From contig NZ_NBOC01000015.1 in assembly GCF_002104455.1 (NCBI RefSeq), positions 31,311 through 95,310 on the forward strand: DNA of 64,000 bases, in the 5' to 3' direction. Both the position numbers and the translations under genes were made by a program. The notes under the pieces were generated by a model, which was not told where the DNA came from, did no database searches, and saw only the letters and a program-made list of their open reading frames with translations. Source of the DNA: Colwellia chukchiensis (GTDB lineage Bacteria; Pseudomonadota; Gammaproteobacteria; Enterobacterales; Alteromonadaceae). Below are positions 38,071 through 47,545 of this stretch, one piece after another (within the stretch, counting starts at the first letter, position 1; each line of letters opens with the position of its first letter).

Positions 38071-38107
38071 AAAAAAACAGTGCCAACTTAGCGTGGGCAC
38101 TGTTTTA
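38071..38107 (-). terminator. Rho-independent terminator of hutI
   Basis: On the minus strand an 11-bp stem AAAACAGTGCC / GGCACTGTTTT is followed by a T7 run, 24 bases after the hutI stop. Confidence 0.92.
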
Positions 38108-38130
38108 TGGTAGTGAAAATTTTACAACGT

Positions 38131-39366
38131 TTAAATAACGATGTTACCTGCTTGCATCAGCTGACGCAGCGGGTTAACGCCATATTGATAACAAAGCTCT
38201 GCGGGTTGTTGAATATCCCAACAGGCAATATCGGCATCATACCCCACGGCGAGCTGTCCTTTGCTGTCAGCTAAGCCTAAGGCTTTAGCACCATGACAGG
38301 TTACGGCTGCTAACGCTTCTGCTGGCGTCAATCGAAATAGCGTACAGGCCATGTTGAGCATCAATTGAATTGAGCAAATGGGTGATGAACCTGGGTTAGC
38401 GTCTGTGGCAATGGCCATGCTTACGCCGTGCTGGCGTAATAAATCAATTGGCGGCAGCTGTGTTTCTCGTAAAAAGTAAAACGCGCCGGGTAGCAATACC
38501 GCCGTCATATTCGCCGCTTTCATGGCTTTAACGCCTGCTTCATCTAAAAATTCAATATGATCTGAAGACAACGCTTGGTATTGCGCCGCTAACGCTGTGC
38601 CCCCTAAATTAGATAACTGCTCTGCATGAACTTTCACGGCTATATTGTGCGCCTTGGCTGCGGCAAACACTTTTTCAGTTTGCGCTAAATTAAAGCCAAT
38701 GCCTTCACAGAATACATCCACGGCGTCTGCCAAATTTTGCGCGGCAATTTTTGGCATCATCTCATGACACACTAAATCAATATAGGCATCTGCGCGGCCT
38801 TGATATTCAACTGGCAAGGCGTGAGCGCCTAAAAAGGTTTTTTGCACTGTCACAGGTAATGCTTGTGATAATTGCTGCGCTACTTTGAGCATTTTAATTT
38901 CGTTTTCGGTATCCAAACCATAGCCAGATTTAACTTCAATACTGGTCACACCTTGCTGATGTAAAGTGTTTAGCCGTTTTAAGGCACTAGCAAATAACTC
39001 AGCTTCACTGGCAGCGCGGGTCGCTGTAACTGTGGCAACAATACCACCACCAGCATTGGCAATTTCTTCATAGCTTTTGCCTTCAAGACGCATTTCAAAT
39101 TCATTGGCGCGATTGCCGCCATACACTATATGGGTATGACAATCGATTAAGCCCGGCGTCAACCAAGCCCCCTGACCGTCAATAACCTTAACTGTATTAG
39201 CATCATAACTTGGTAAATCAGCCATAGCGCCGAGCCAAGCTATTTTGCCATCGGCAACGGCCAGTGCGCCATTTTCAATACTGGCATAGCCATCGGCGCC
39301 TTGAGTCATGGTCGCTAAATTGACATCCGTCCATAGCGTTTGCCAAGTGTTGGTATTTATCGACAT
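38131..39366 (-). CDS. hutI: Imidazolonepropionase
   Basis: Third enzyme of histidine degradation, hydrolysing 4-imidazolone-5-propionate to N-formimino-L-glutamate. Amidohydrolase fold with the metal ligands in [10 protein letters not shown] (about residues 70-79). [10 protein letters not shown] near 245 and [10 protein letters not shown] near 318 are also family motifs. Start at 39366 because GGA lies 7 bases upstream; an earlier Met at 39399 would add an 11-residue leader. It is divergent from hutC-hutH-hutU across the shared operator region. The last enzyme (hutG or hutF type) is not in the window. Confidence 0.97.
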   Translation of the reverse strand: MSINTNTWQTLWTDVNLATMTQGADGYASIENGALAVADGKIAWLGAMADLPSYDANTVKVIDGQGAWLTPGLIDCHTHIVYGGNRANEFEMRLEGKSYEEIANAGGGIVATVTATRAASEAELFASALKRLNTLHQQGVTSIEVKSGYGLDTENEIKMLKVAQQLSQALPVTVQKTFLGAHALPVEYQGRADAYIDLVCHEMMPKIAAQNLADAVDVFCEGIGFNLAQTEKVFAAAKAHNIAVKVHAEQLSNLGGTALAAQYQALSSDHIEFLDEAGVKAMKAANMTAVLLPGAFYFLRETQLPPIDLLRQHGVSMAIATDANPGSSPICSIQLMLNMACTLFRLTPAEALAAVTCHGAKALGLADSKGQLAVGYDADIACWDIQQPAELCYQYGVNPLRQLMQAGNIVI

Positions 39367-39485
39367 AGTAATTCCAAAGTATCTATTGATAACTCGCATT
39401 TATGAGCGCGCATGCACGCAAACACAGGAGTCAATACAGGTTGCTGTTGGCGTAACTTTAGCTGATCGTAAAATAACTAGCAAGC

Positions 39486-39497
39486 TTGTATATACAA
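39486..39497. promoter_or_regulatory. HutC-type operator, distal copy
   Basis: The perfect 12-bp palindrome TTGTATATACAA lies between the divergent hutI and hutC genes. It is identical to the copy at 39526, with 40 bases centre to centre. Known HutC (GntR) operators share the TGTATATACA core. Confidence 0.85.
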
Positions 39498-39525
39498 CTA
39501 TTGACCTAAAAGAAAAAAAGTGAGA

Positions 39526-39537
39526 TTGTATATACAA
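39526..39537. promoter_or_regulatory. HutC-type operator, proximal copy
   Basis: Second exact copy of TTGTATATACAA, ending 42 bases before the hutC ATG. TTGACC at 39501-39506 lies between the two operators and, if it is a -35 box, this copy would cover the -10 region. Repression of hutC and hutHU by HutC, relieved by urocanate, is the expected logic. Confidence 0.88.
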
Positions 39538-39579
39538 GTTAAAGTTTCCTTTGCGTATTATCCAATATTAGGCACAACA

Positions 39580-40290
39580 ATGACATCAGTAAAAACCGCC
39601 AAATATAAAGTCATTAAACAATATATTTGTGAAATGATAGAGTCAGGACACTGGCCAGAGCACAGTAAAGTGCCATCAGAAAATGAATTGTCAGAGCAGT
39701 TTTCGGTCAGCCGCATGACGGCGCGTCGTGCCTTACAAGAATTGACCGATCAAGGCTTGTTATTGCGCTCGCAAGGCTCAGGTACATTTGTGGCTACTTT
39801 CAAGTCGCAATCTTCACTGTTAGAGATTCGCAATATCGCTGATGAAATTCAGGATCGTGGTCACCATTATCATGCCCAGCAATTGCAGCTAAAAACGGTG
39901 CAAGTCACGGAAGAGATGGCGATATTACTCGCCCTAGATGTTGGTTATTACGCCTATTTTTCCAGTGTACTGCACTTTGAGAACAATAGCCCCATTCAAT
40001 TAGAACAGCGCTATGTTAACCCGAAACTGGTCAGCAATTATTTGCGCCAAGACTTTACCCAAATTACCCCGCATGAATACTTATCAGCAGAAGCGCCACT
40101 CACCGAAGCAACCCACGAAGTTGAAGCCATTCTTGCCAAACCACAGGTGTGTGAACTATTAAATATTACACACAACACACCTTGTTTACAGGTTAAACGC
40201 CGCACTTGGTCAAGCCAAGGTGTGGTCAGCTTAGCCATTTTGACGGCACCCGGTAATAAATACCGTTTAGGTAGCCACTTAGTTTTTTAA
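39580..40290 (+). CDS. hutC: Histidine utilisation repressor (GntR family)
   Basis: Winged-helix repressor with an N-terminal GntR domain (about residues 6-70: VPSENELSEQFSVSRMTARR) and a C-terminal UTRA effector domain (about 90-230) that binds urocanate in known members. The start is the ATG at 39580 with TTAGG 7 bases before it; the longer frame would read back through the operator. It heads the hutC-hutH-hutU operon, 15 bases before hutH. Confidence 0.96.
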   Translation: MTSVKTAKYKVIKQYICEMIESGHWPEHSKVPSENELSEQFSVSRMTARRALQELTDQGLLLRSQGSGTFVATFKSQSSLLEIRNIADEIQDRGHHYHAQQLQLKTVQVTEEMAILLALDVGYYAYFSSVLHFENNSPIQLEQRYVNPKLVSNYLRQDFTQITPHEYLSAEAPLTEATHEVEAILAKPQVCELLNITHNTPCLQVKRRTWSSQGVVSLAILTAPGNKYRLGSHLVF

Positions 40291-40305
40291 AGTAGGAGCG
40301 TTCGT

Positions 40306-41808
40306 ATGACGTTTAAATATGGTATCGACCATCTAGATCTTGATACGGTCAATGACATTGCTAATGGCACAATCAAAGCAGAACTTTGCCAAGCCGCAAT
40401 CGATAAAATTAACACCAGTCGTCAAAGAGTTGAAAAAATGGCGGCGTCTGATAAAGCCGTTTATGGCATTAATACCGGCTTTGGCCCGCTATGTGATACC
40501 CAAATCACGCCGGATGAAACCAATTTATTGCAAAAAAATTTACTGATCACCCACGCTGTTGGTGTTGGTGAGCCAATAGCCAAAGCCATTTCCAAGCTAA
40601 TGCTGATCACGAAAGTGCATGCCTTAAGTAAAGGTTTTTCAGGTATTCGCTTAGCAACCGTTGAAAGAATGCTAACTTTTCTTGAGCTCGACCTTATTCC
40701 TGTCGTGCCTGAGCAAGGCTCAGTCGGGGCATCTGGTGATTTAGCCCCTCTTTCACATTTATTTTTACCATTACTCGGTTTAGGTGAGTTTTGGCAAGGT
40801 GACAACATTGTTTCTGCCGAGCAAGCACTAAAAGAACATGGTTTAGCACCAATGGAGCTACATGCCAAAGAAGGCTTAGCCTTAATTAATGGCACACAGT
40901 TTATCTTATCTCATGCCATCACCGGCCTGACCAAAATGCGTTATTTATTAGACTTAGCAGATTTGACCGGTGCCATGAGCATTGAAGGTATGCAAGGCAG
41001 TCAATCACCGTTTCGAGCCGAGCTACATGACACGCGCCCTTTCCCTGGCAGTATTGAGGTAGCCAGCCGGATGCGACAATTTTTTGCCAATTCAGAAAAC
41101 ATGGCTTCACATACCAACTGCGATCGCGTACAAGACCCCTATTCGCTTAGATGCATACCACAAGTGCACGGCGCTTCTCGTCACGCGTATCAGCATTTAA
41201 AAGATCTGGCTGAGATTGAAATGAACTCAGTGACCGATAACCCTATTGTCATCAGCAGCGAAGAGGCAATTTCAGGTGGCAACTTCCACGGCCAACCGCT
41301 AGCCATGGTGCTTGACTATGCCTCGATAGCCGCAGCAGAGTTAGGTAATATCGCCGATCGCCGTTGTTACTTATTACTCGAAGGTTTACACGGTTTGCCA
41401 CGTTTATTAACGGCATCTGGCGGCTTAAACTCCGGCATGATGATCCCGCAATACACCACAGCCGCGTTAGTGACTGAAAATAAATCACTTTGTTTCCCGC
41501 CATCGGCTGACAGTGTCCCAACCTCGATGGGTCAAGAAGATCACGTGTCAATGGGCAGTATTTCGAGCCGACAGTTTAATCAAATTTTAGGCAACTTAGA
41601 GAAAATCTTAGCGATCGAATTAATGTATGCTGCACAAGCGATTGACTTTAGACGCCCAAATAAATGCTCAGACATTATTGAGCAAAATTTTGCCTTGATC
41701 CGCACCAAAGTAGCAAAACTTGAAGATGACAGACTTTTAAAGCCTGATATTGATGCCATGATCGCGTTAGTGAGATCGCAAGCCTTTACTGTCAGCTTTG
41801 CCGCATAA
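40306..41808 (+). CDS. hutH: Histidine ammonia-lyase
   Basis: First enzyme of histidine degradation, removing ammonia to give trans-urocanate. The self-formed MIO cofactor comes from Ala142-Ser143-Gly144 in GSVGASGDLAPLSH. The conserved INGTQ, FRAELHDTRP and NFHGQPLAMVLDY stretches are in place. Length 500 residues is normal. GGAG precedes the ATG, and hutU follows after 14 bases. Confidence 0.98.
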   Translation: MTFKYGIDHLDLDTVNDIANGTIKAELCQAAIDKINTSRQRVEKMAASDKAVYGINTGFGPLCDTQITPDETNLLQKNLLITHAVGVGEPIAKAISKLMLITKVHALSKGFSGIRLATVERMLTFLELDLIPVVPEQGSVGASGDLAPLSHLFLPLLGLGEFWQGDNIVSAEQALKEHGLAPMELHAKEGLALINGTQFILSHAITGLTKMRYLLDLADLTGAMSIEGMQGSQSPFRAELHDTRPFPGSIEVASRMRQFFANSENMASHTNCDRVQDPYSLRCIPQVHGASRHAYQHLKDLAEIEMNSVTDNPIVISSEEAISGGNFHGQPLAMVLDYASIAAAELGNIADRRCYLLLEGLHGLPRLLTASGGLNSGMMIPQYTTAALVTENKSLCFPPSADSVPTSMGQEDHVSMGSISSRQFNQILGNLEKILAIELMYAAQAIDFRRPNKCSDIIEQNFALIRTKVAKLEDDRLLKPDIDAMIALVRSQAFTVSFAA

Positions 41809-41822
41809 CCGGAGCCTAAACT

Positions 41823-43853
41823 ATGGATACAGCAATGAACCCTCAACAACTCGCGCTTTTTCAAGCCAGTATCAAGCAAGGTATTCCCAGTGTATTACCA
41901 AGTGCGAAACCTTACCCGGCTGATGCTAACCGCGCGCCAAAACGAAAAGATATTTTAACGCGCGAAGAAAAGCAATTAGCGATACGCAATGCCTTACGCT
42001 ACTTTCCAAGCGAGTGGCACCAAGAACTCGCCACTGAATTTGCCCAAGAGCTTACTGACTTTGGCCGTATTTATATGTACCGCTTTAAGCCAAGTTATCA
42101 TTTACAAGCGCGCTCGATTGCTGACTACCCAGCAAAGTGTCAACAAGCGGCCGCTATTATGTTAATGGTCGATAATAACTTAGACCCTGCGGTTGCTCAG
42201 CACCCCGAAGAGTTAATTACTTATGGCGGTAATGGTGCTGTGTTTCAAAACTGGGCGCAATACCTATTAACCATGAAGTACTTAAGTGAGATGGCAAGCG
42301 ATCAAACGCTACATTTATACTCAGGTCATCCGATGGGCTTATTTCCTTCATCTGTTGATGCACCACGCGTTGTGGTGACTAATGGTATGATGATCCCTAA
42401 TTATTCGCAGCCCGATGACTGGGAAAAATTCAATGCCTTAGGGGTAACCCAATACGGCCAAATGACAGCGGGCTCGTTTATGTACATTGGCCCTCAAGGC
42501 ATAGTCCATGGCACTACCATTACCGTGATGAATGCATTTCGTAAAGTGCTTAAACAAGGCGAAAACCCTAAAGGTAAGATATTCCTGACTGCCGGCTTAG
42601 GCGGTATGAGTGGCGCGCAACCAAAAGCGGGCAACATTGCCAATTGTGTTACCGTCTGTGCAGAAGTTAATGCTAAAGCCGCAATTAAACGCCACCAACA
42701 AGGTTGGGTGGATGAACTCATTGATAACATGGATGAGCTCATCGCCCGTGTCAAAGCTGCACAAGCGCATGAAGAAGTGGTCTCGATTGCCTATATTGGC
42801 AACATTGTTGATGTTTGGGAGCACTTTTATCAGCACGACATCTATGTACACTTAGGCTCAGATCAAACCTCATTACATAATCCTTGGTCGGGCGGTTATT
42901 ACCCGGTTGATATCAGCTATGAAGAGTCGAATCGTTTAATTCGTGAACAGCCAGATGTCTTTAAAGAAAAAGTACAAGCAACATTAAAACGCCATGCTGA
43001 TGCCGTTAACAAGCACACAGCTCGTGGTACTTACTTCTTTGATTATGGTAATGCCTTCCTATTAGAAGCTTCACGCGCTGGCGGTGATGTCATGGCCGAA
43101 AATGGCGTTGACTTTAAATACCCGTCTTACGTGCAAGATATTCTCGGCCCTATGTGTTTCGACTATGGTTTTGGTCCATTTCGTTGGGTTTGTGCCTCTG
43201 GTAAACCTGAAGACTTAGATAAAACTGATGCTATTGCCGCACGCGTACTGAAAAAAATCATGCAAGAGTCACCGGCAGAAATTCAGCAACAAATGCAAGA
43301 CAACATCACCTGGATTGAAGACGCCAAGCAAAATAAACTCGTGGTTGGCTCGCAAGCCCGTATTTTATATGCCGATGCGCAAGGCCGGATGGAAATAGCC
43401 AAAGCCTTTAATGATGCCATCAACAACGGTGAAATTGGCCCAGTAGTGCTTGGTCGAGATCACCACGATGTTAGTGGCACTGACTCACCGTTTCGTGAAA
43501 CCTCTAACATTTATGACGGTAGCCGATTTACCGCGGATATGGCAATTCACAATGTTATTGGTGATAGCTTTCGCGGCGCAACTTGGGTCTCTATCCATAA
43601 TGGTGGTGGCGTTGGTTGGGGTGAAGTGGTTAATGGCGGTTTCGGCATGTTACTTGACGGCAGTGAAGCGGCTGAGCGCCGTTTAAAGTCGATGTTATTG
43701 TTTGATGTTAATAATGGTATTGCCCGTCGCAGTTGGGCGCGTAATGAAGAAGCTAATTTTGCCATTAAACGTGAAATGGCAAGAACGCCGAAACTAAAAG
43801 TCACCTTAGCGAACGTAGTTGAAGATGATATTTTAACTCGCTTATCGTTATAA
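41823..43853 (+). CDS. hutU: Urocanate hydratase, long (animal-like) form
   Basis: Second enzyme of the pathway, hydrating urocanate to imidazolonepropionate with tightly bound NAD. At 676 residues it is well over the roughly 555 of the common bacterial HutU. The extra N-terminal part (EKQLAIRNALRYFPSEWHQE) and internal segments such as GGYYPVDISYEESNRL resemble, from memory, animal urocanases of about the same length. Core motifs GGNGAVFQNWAQY, MTAGSFMYIGPQGIVHGT and RDHHDVSGTDSPFRETSN are intact. GGAG precedes the ATG, and a strong terminator follows. Confidence 0.96.
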   Translation: MDTAMNPQQLALFQASIKQGIPSVLPSAKPYPADANRAPKRKDILTREEKQLAIRNALRYFPSEWHQELATEFAQELTDFGRIYMYRFKPSYHLQARSIADYPAKCQQAAAIMLMVDNNLDPAVAQHPEELITYGGNGAVFQNWAQYLLTMKYLSEMASDQTLHLYSGHPMGLFPSSVDAPRVVVTNGMMIPNYSQPDDWEKFNALGVTQYGQMTAGSFMYIGPQGIVHGTTITVMNAFRKVLKQGENPKGKIFLTAGLGGMSGAQPKAGNIANCVTVCAEVNAKAAIKRHQQGWVDELIDNMDELIARVKAAQAHEEVVSIAYIGNIVDVWEHFYQHDIYVHLGSDQTSLHNPWSGGYYPVDISYEESNRLIREQPDVFKEKVQATLKRHADAVNKHTARGTYFFDYGNAFLLEASRAGGDVMAENGVDFKYPSYVQDILGPMCFDYGFGPFRWVCASGKPEDLDKTDAIAARVLKKIMQESPAEIQQQMQDNITWIEDAKQNKLVVGSQARILYADAQGRMEIAKAFNDAINNGEIGPVVLGRDHHDVSGTDSPFRETSNIYDGSRFTADMAIHNVIGDSFRGATWVSIHNGGGVGWGEVVNGGFGMLLDGSEAAERRLKSMLLFDVNNGIARRSWARNEEANFAIKREMARTPKLKVTLANVVEDDILTRLSL

Positions 43854-43900
43854 AGGCTTTGGCTTGGCGCTAGCTTGTGAAGCGTGCACTCAAGCTAATT

Positions 43901-43926
43901 AAAAAACCGGCGGATGCCGGTTTTTT
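43901..43926 (+). terminator. Rho-independent terminator after hutU
   Basis: The 11-bp perfect stem AAAAAACCGGC / GCCGGTTTTTT with the loop GGAT lies 48 bases after the hutU stop. It can also serve htpX on the other strand. Confidence 0.93.
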
Positions 43927-43980
43927 GTCTTTAAGCTAACTTAGCCTCAATTCAAGCTAAGCTATTTTACGCAATAATGA

Positions 43981-44853
43981 TTATTGTGCATTGCGCAGCG
44001 CTGCTATACGCTCGTCTAGCGGCGGGTGACTGGCAAAGAGGCTGAGCATTTTTGATTTATTATTAATACCAAACGCTAGCATAGTGCCATCAAGTTGGCT
44101 TTCTTGGCTGCGTTTTAACTTCTCTAATGCGCCTATCATGGCTGACCTTCCTGCTAACTGTGCGCCACCAATATCGGCGCGGTATTCACGTTTTCTTGAA
44201 AACCAAGCCACAATAATACTAGCCAACACGCCTAAAATCATTTCTAACACTAAAACCACACCAAAGTAGGCAAATGTGCCTAAACCGCCTTGGTTGTTAT
44301 TACCACGCGTGGCGTTATCAATAACACCGGCAATTAAGCGCGCTAAGAAAATTACAAAGGTATTTACCACCCCTTGTATCAAGGTTAACGTCACCATATC
44401 GCCATTGGCAATATGACTGATCTCATGGCCAATTACCGCTTCAGCTTCGGTTTGACTCATGTTGTCTAATAAGCCGGTACTGATAGCAACTAAAGCATTA
44501 TTTCGATTGGCACCTGTGGCAAACGCGTTCATATCTGGCGATTGGTATAACGCTACTTCCGGCATACCAATGCCAGCTTGCTTAGCGTATCGCTGTACGG
44601 TGGCCAATAACCATTGCTCAGTATTGTTGCGTGGTTGTTCAATAACATAAGCACCAACTGAGCGTTTCGCCAGCCACTTCGACATCAATAATGAGATAAA
44701 AGCGCCACCAAAACCAAACACACAGGCCAGCATTAATAGCCCGCCTAGCCCTTGCCGATCAATACCAAACGCTGTCATAAGCATACTTAAAGTCACGCTA
44801 AGTACGAGCATGATGGCTAAGTTGGTCAATAAGAATAAAGCGATTCTTTGCAT
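43981..44853 (-). CDS. htpX: Membrane zinc metalloprotease HtpX
   Basis: Inner-membrane M48 protease that degrades misfolded membrane proteins with FtsH. The zinc motif HEISH is at residues 143-147; four hydrophobic segments lie at about 4-30, 36-58, 155-178 and 195-217. Length 290 residues. The start is the ATG at 44853, matching the usual N-terminus [11 protein letters not shown], with GGA 9 bases upstream; an ATG three codons earlier touches that site. The palindrome at 44884-44896 sits over its likely promoter. Confidence 0.97.
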   Translation of the reverse strand: MQRIALFLLTNLAIMLVLSVTLSMLMTAFGIDRQGLGGLLMLACVFGFGGAFISLLMSKWLAKRSVGAYVIEQPRNNTEQWLLATVQRYAKQAGIGMPEVALYQSPDMNAFATGANRNNALVAISTGLLDNMSQTEAEAVIGHEISHIANGDMVTLTLIQGVVNTFVIFLARLIAGVIDNATRGNNNQGGLGTFAYFGVVLVLEMILGVLASIIVAWFSRKREYRADIGGAQLAGRSAMIGALEKLKRSQESQLDGTMLAFGINNKSKMLSLFASHPPLDERIAALRNAQ

Positions 44854-44883
44854 TTTTTTCATTCCAAAATAAAAACACCTAAA

Positions 44884-44896
44884 GACATAATATGTC
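44884..44896. promoter_or_regulatory. Palindrome GACATAATATGTC, copy 2 (htpX)
   Basis: The exact 13-mer lies 30 bases upstream of the htpX ATG. On the minus strand it contains TATTAT, a good -10 hexamer, so a protein bound here would block or position RNA polymerase. Confidence 0.65.
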
Positions 44897-45090
44897 CAAT
44901 TATCGCCAAAACAAGCGCGAAACGAAAATATTTAACTTACCAGTGCCAGAATTGGCTAAGCTTGAGTTAAGGCATAAAACTTTCGATAACTCAACTAACA
45001 TTCGTTGGCTGTATTGGCTCAACATAAGCATAGCCAACATCTTAAGCTAAAGCATTGCACTGAATTATCGACTAAACGCATTGCTCGCTT

Positions 45091-45103
45091 GACATAATAT
45101 GTC
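45091..45103. promoter_or_regulatory. Palindrome GACATAATATGTC, copy 3 (nfeD-SPFH operon)
   Basis: The exact 13-mer lies 66 bases upstream of the nfeD-like ATG. Its left half overlaps TTGACA (45089-45094), a perfect -35 hexamer reading towards the operon. Confidence 0.65.
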
Positions 45104-45169
45104 TTGCTTGCTACTTTCATCTGACCTTTGTTAATGTTTAGTTAACAATTGCGCATCATAGAGGTGGTA

Positions 45170-45622
45170 ATGGACTACATATTATTTTTTGAAACCTGGA
45201 TTATCTTGGCTATTTTCTTTGCCTGTTTAGAGATTTTTGTCCCTGGCGGTATTTTACTTAACTTAGGCATCGCATCCTTGCTAGTTGCCATTGGCGTACA
45301 ACAACAAATTCTTGATACTTGGGCGCTAACCTTAACCACCTGGTTCATACTTGCCTCGGGACTGCTAGTGGTGGTTTATTTTGTCACTGAGCGATTTTTC
45401 CCGAGTAACAAAATCATCGAAAATGTTTATGAAGAGCTCGATATCTACGGAAAGCAGGTGCTAGTAACAGAGCAAATAGGTCCAGGTACAAAAGCCGGCC
45501 GAGTCGAATTTCAAGGCACTACTTGGTCAGCGCTTGGTGATGGCTCGGTTATTCCCGCCGGCAGCCAGGCCGCTATTGTCTGTAAAGAAAACATCTCGTT
45601 AGTGGTTGAGCCTTGCAAGTAG
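45170..45622 (+). CDS. NfeD-like membrane protein
   Basis: 150 residues with two to three membrane helices (about 6-24, 29-45, 52-76) followed by a C-terminal NfeD OB-fold domain (about 90-148: GKQVLVTEQIGPGTKAGRVE). NfeD proteins are partners of SPFH/flotillin proteins, and two of these follow. The start is the ATG at 45170, with GAGG just upstream; an in-frame TTG seven codons earlier is not needed. It is first in the operon behind the palindrome at 45091. Confidence 0.92.
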   Translation: MDYILFFETWIILAIFFACLEIFVPGGILLNLGIASLLVAIGVQQQILDTWALTLTTWFILASGLLVVVYFVTERFFPSNKIIENVYEELDIYGKQVLVTEQIGPGTKAGRVEFQGTTWSALGDGSVIPAGSQAAIVCKENISLVVEPCK

Positions 45623-45673
45623 CATCAGGCAACTACCACTAGCCCGCTTTTATTTTTTAATCGGAGAATAACT

Positions 45674-46594
45674 ATGTTAGCAAGTGTTACCTTTGCTTTG
45701 CTGGTGTTGCTCTTTATTGTCGTCAAGTTAGTTTTGATTGTACAAATGAAAGAGTTATGCGTCATTGAACGCCTTGGCAAGTTTCGTGCAGTATTGCAAC
45801 CGGGATTACATTTTTTGATCCCTTTTATTGATCGCGTGGCTTATCGCCATGAAACCCGTGAACAAGTGCTTGATATCCCGGCACAAAGCTGTATTTCTCG
45901 CGATAATATTCAAATTAATGTTGATGGCTTGGTTTACATTCAAGTGATGGATGGTGCTAAAGCCAGCTACGGTATTGAAGACTATCGCCGTGCTAGTATC
46001 AATTTGGCGCAAACCACCATGCGTTCAGAGATTGGTAAGCTCAACCTAAGTCAAACGTTTTCTGAACGTGACACCTTAAATGAAACCATAGTACGCGAAA
46101 TAGATAAAGCCTCTGATCCCTGGGGCATCAAGGTATTACGCTATGAGGTACGCAATATCACCCCGTCTGAAAATGTCATTCACACCTTAGAAAAACAAAT
46201 GGAAGCTGAGCGACAAAAGCGCGCAGAAATTACTTTGGCTGAAGCGGAAAAAGCATCAACCATTAACCTCTCTGAAGGGGAGCGCCAAGAAGCCATTAAT
46301 TTGTCTGAAGGCGATAAACAGAAACAAATTAACGAAGCACACGGGCGCGCACAAGAAATAGCCATCTTAACGCAAGCGTCGGCAGAAGGTATTAACCTGA
46401 TCGCAAAAGCCGCGGCACTGCCCAGTGGTGACCAAGCAATAAAAATGCGCTTGCTAGAACAATTTATTGCCCAAACCAGTGATATTTTAACAACCGCTGA
46501 TGTCTCTATTGTGCCCAGCGATGTGGCAAAACTTGAAGGCTTTTTTCAAGGCATGGAGAAAGTAACAGAAAATATTCAAGGAGCTAAATCATGA
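45674..46594 (+). CDS. SPFH/Band 7 (stomatin-like) protein 1
   Basis: QmcA-like protein of 306 residues. An N-terminal membrane helix (about 5-24), the SPFH domain (about 25-180: GLHFLIPFIDRVAYRHETRE, NVDGLVYIQVMD), then a charged coiled coil with repeats SEGERQEAINLSEGDKQKQI (about 208-227). Such proteins form large membrane-associated assemblies that shield or scaffold membrane proteins such as FtsH. CGGAG precedes the ATG. Its stop overlaps the next ATG as ATGA, so the two paralogues are translationally coupled. Confidence 0.95.
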   Translation: MLASVTFALLVLLFIVVKLVLIVQMKELCVIERLGKFRAVLQPGLHFLIPFIDRVAYRHETREQVLDIPAQSCISRDNIQINVDGLVYIQVMDGAKASYGIEDYRRASINLAQTTMRSEIGKLNLSQTFSERDTLNETIVREIDKASDPWGIKVLRYEVRNITPSENVIHTLEKQMEAERQKRAEITLAEAEKASTINLSEGERQEAINLSEGDKQKQINEAHGRAQEIAILTQASAEGINLIAKAAALPSGDQAIKMRLLEQFIAQTSDILTTADVSIVPSDVAKLEGFFQGMEKVTENIQGAKS

Positions 46595-47529
46595 TCGCAC
46601 TTGATGCAAACACCGTAGAACTTGCGGTATTAGCGGTATGGGCATTTATTTTTTTATTTTTAGCGGTAAAGTTTTTCCAAGCCATTTGTTTAGTGCCCAC
46701 TAAATCTGCCTATGTGGTTGAGCGCTTAGGAAAATATCGCTGCACCTTAGATGCCGGATTTCATTTGCTGTTACCATTTATTGACCGTGTCGCTTTTATT
46801 CAAGACTTAAAAGAAGAAACCATTGAAGTACCGCCACAAGAGTGTTTCTCTAAAGATGAAGTTAATGTCGAAGTCGATGGTGTTATTTACATTCAAGTCA
46901 TCGATGCGGTAAAAGCCAGTTATGGCATTACCGATTATCGCTTCGCCGCCATGCAGCTTGCCCAAACCACCACCCGCTCAGTGATAGGGACACTGGAGCT
47001 GGATCGCACCTTTGAAGAGCGTGATATTATCAGTGCCAAAGTCGTAGAGGTACTTGATAAAGCAGGCGAAAGCTGGGGTATTAGGGTACACAGGTACGAG
47101 ATTAAAAACATAACCCCCCCGATCACAGTGCGCAACGCTATGGAAATGCAGGTGAATGCTGAACGCGAACGCCGAGCAATTTTGGCAAAAAGTTTAGGTG
47201 ATAAAGCTAGTCGCATTAATCGTTCAGAAGGACACATGACTGAGCTGATTAATTTATCAGAAGGTGAAAAACAGCGTCGCATTAATTCCGCACAAGGTAA
47301 AGCAGCAGAAATACTCGCCATTGCCGAAGCGACCAGTGATTCGATCCGTAAATTAGCACAAGCCATCGAGCAACCGGGCGGTCAACAAGCGCTTGATATG
47401 CAACTAAGTGAACAATACTTACAACAAATGAAAGGCTTAGCACAGGATTCAACAAAAGTGATTTTACCTGCCAATTTACTCGACTTTAAACAGTGGTTAG
47501 CCACAGCAGGCATTCATAATAAATCTTAA
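46591..47529 (+). CDS. SPFH/Band 7 (stomatin-like) protein 2
   Basis: Second stomatin-like paralogue, 312 residues, with the same order: membrane helix (about 10-30), SPFH domain (about 35-190: GFHLLLPFIDRVAFIQDLKE, NVEVDGVIYIQVIDAVKASY), coiled coil with INRSEGHMTELINLSEGEKQ near 210-229. AAGGAG lies 8 bases before the ATG, which overlaps the stop of paralogue 1. The pair probably forms a hetero-oligomer; that is inferred from coupling and similarity. Confidence 0.95.
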   Translation: MIALDANTVELAVLAVWAFIFLFLAVKFFQAICLVPTKSAYVVERLGKYRCTLDAGFHLLLPFIDRVAFIQDLKEETIEVPPQECFSKDEVNVEVDGVIYIQVIDAVKASYGITDYRFAAMQLAQTTTRSVIGTLELDRTFEERDIISAKVVEVLDKAGESWGIRVHRYEIKNITPPITVRNAMEMQVNAERERRAILAKSLGDKASRINRSEGHMTELINLSEGEKQRRINSAQGKAAEILAIAEATSDSIRKLAQAIEQPGGQQALDMQLSEQYLQQMKGLAQDSTKVILPANLLDFKQWLATAGIHNKS

Positions 47530-47545
47530 TTAACTTTGCTAAAAA

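Noticed and set aside
40461..40895. 144-codon minus-strand frame opposite hutH
   Set aside because: Antisense shadow of the highly conserved MIO region of hutH.
46935..47366. 143-codon minus-strand frame opposite the second SPFH gene
   Set aside because: Antisense shadow of a conserved domain; Ser/Arg/Ala-rich product with no recognisable fold.
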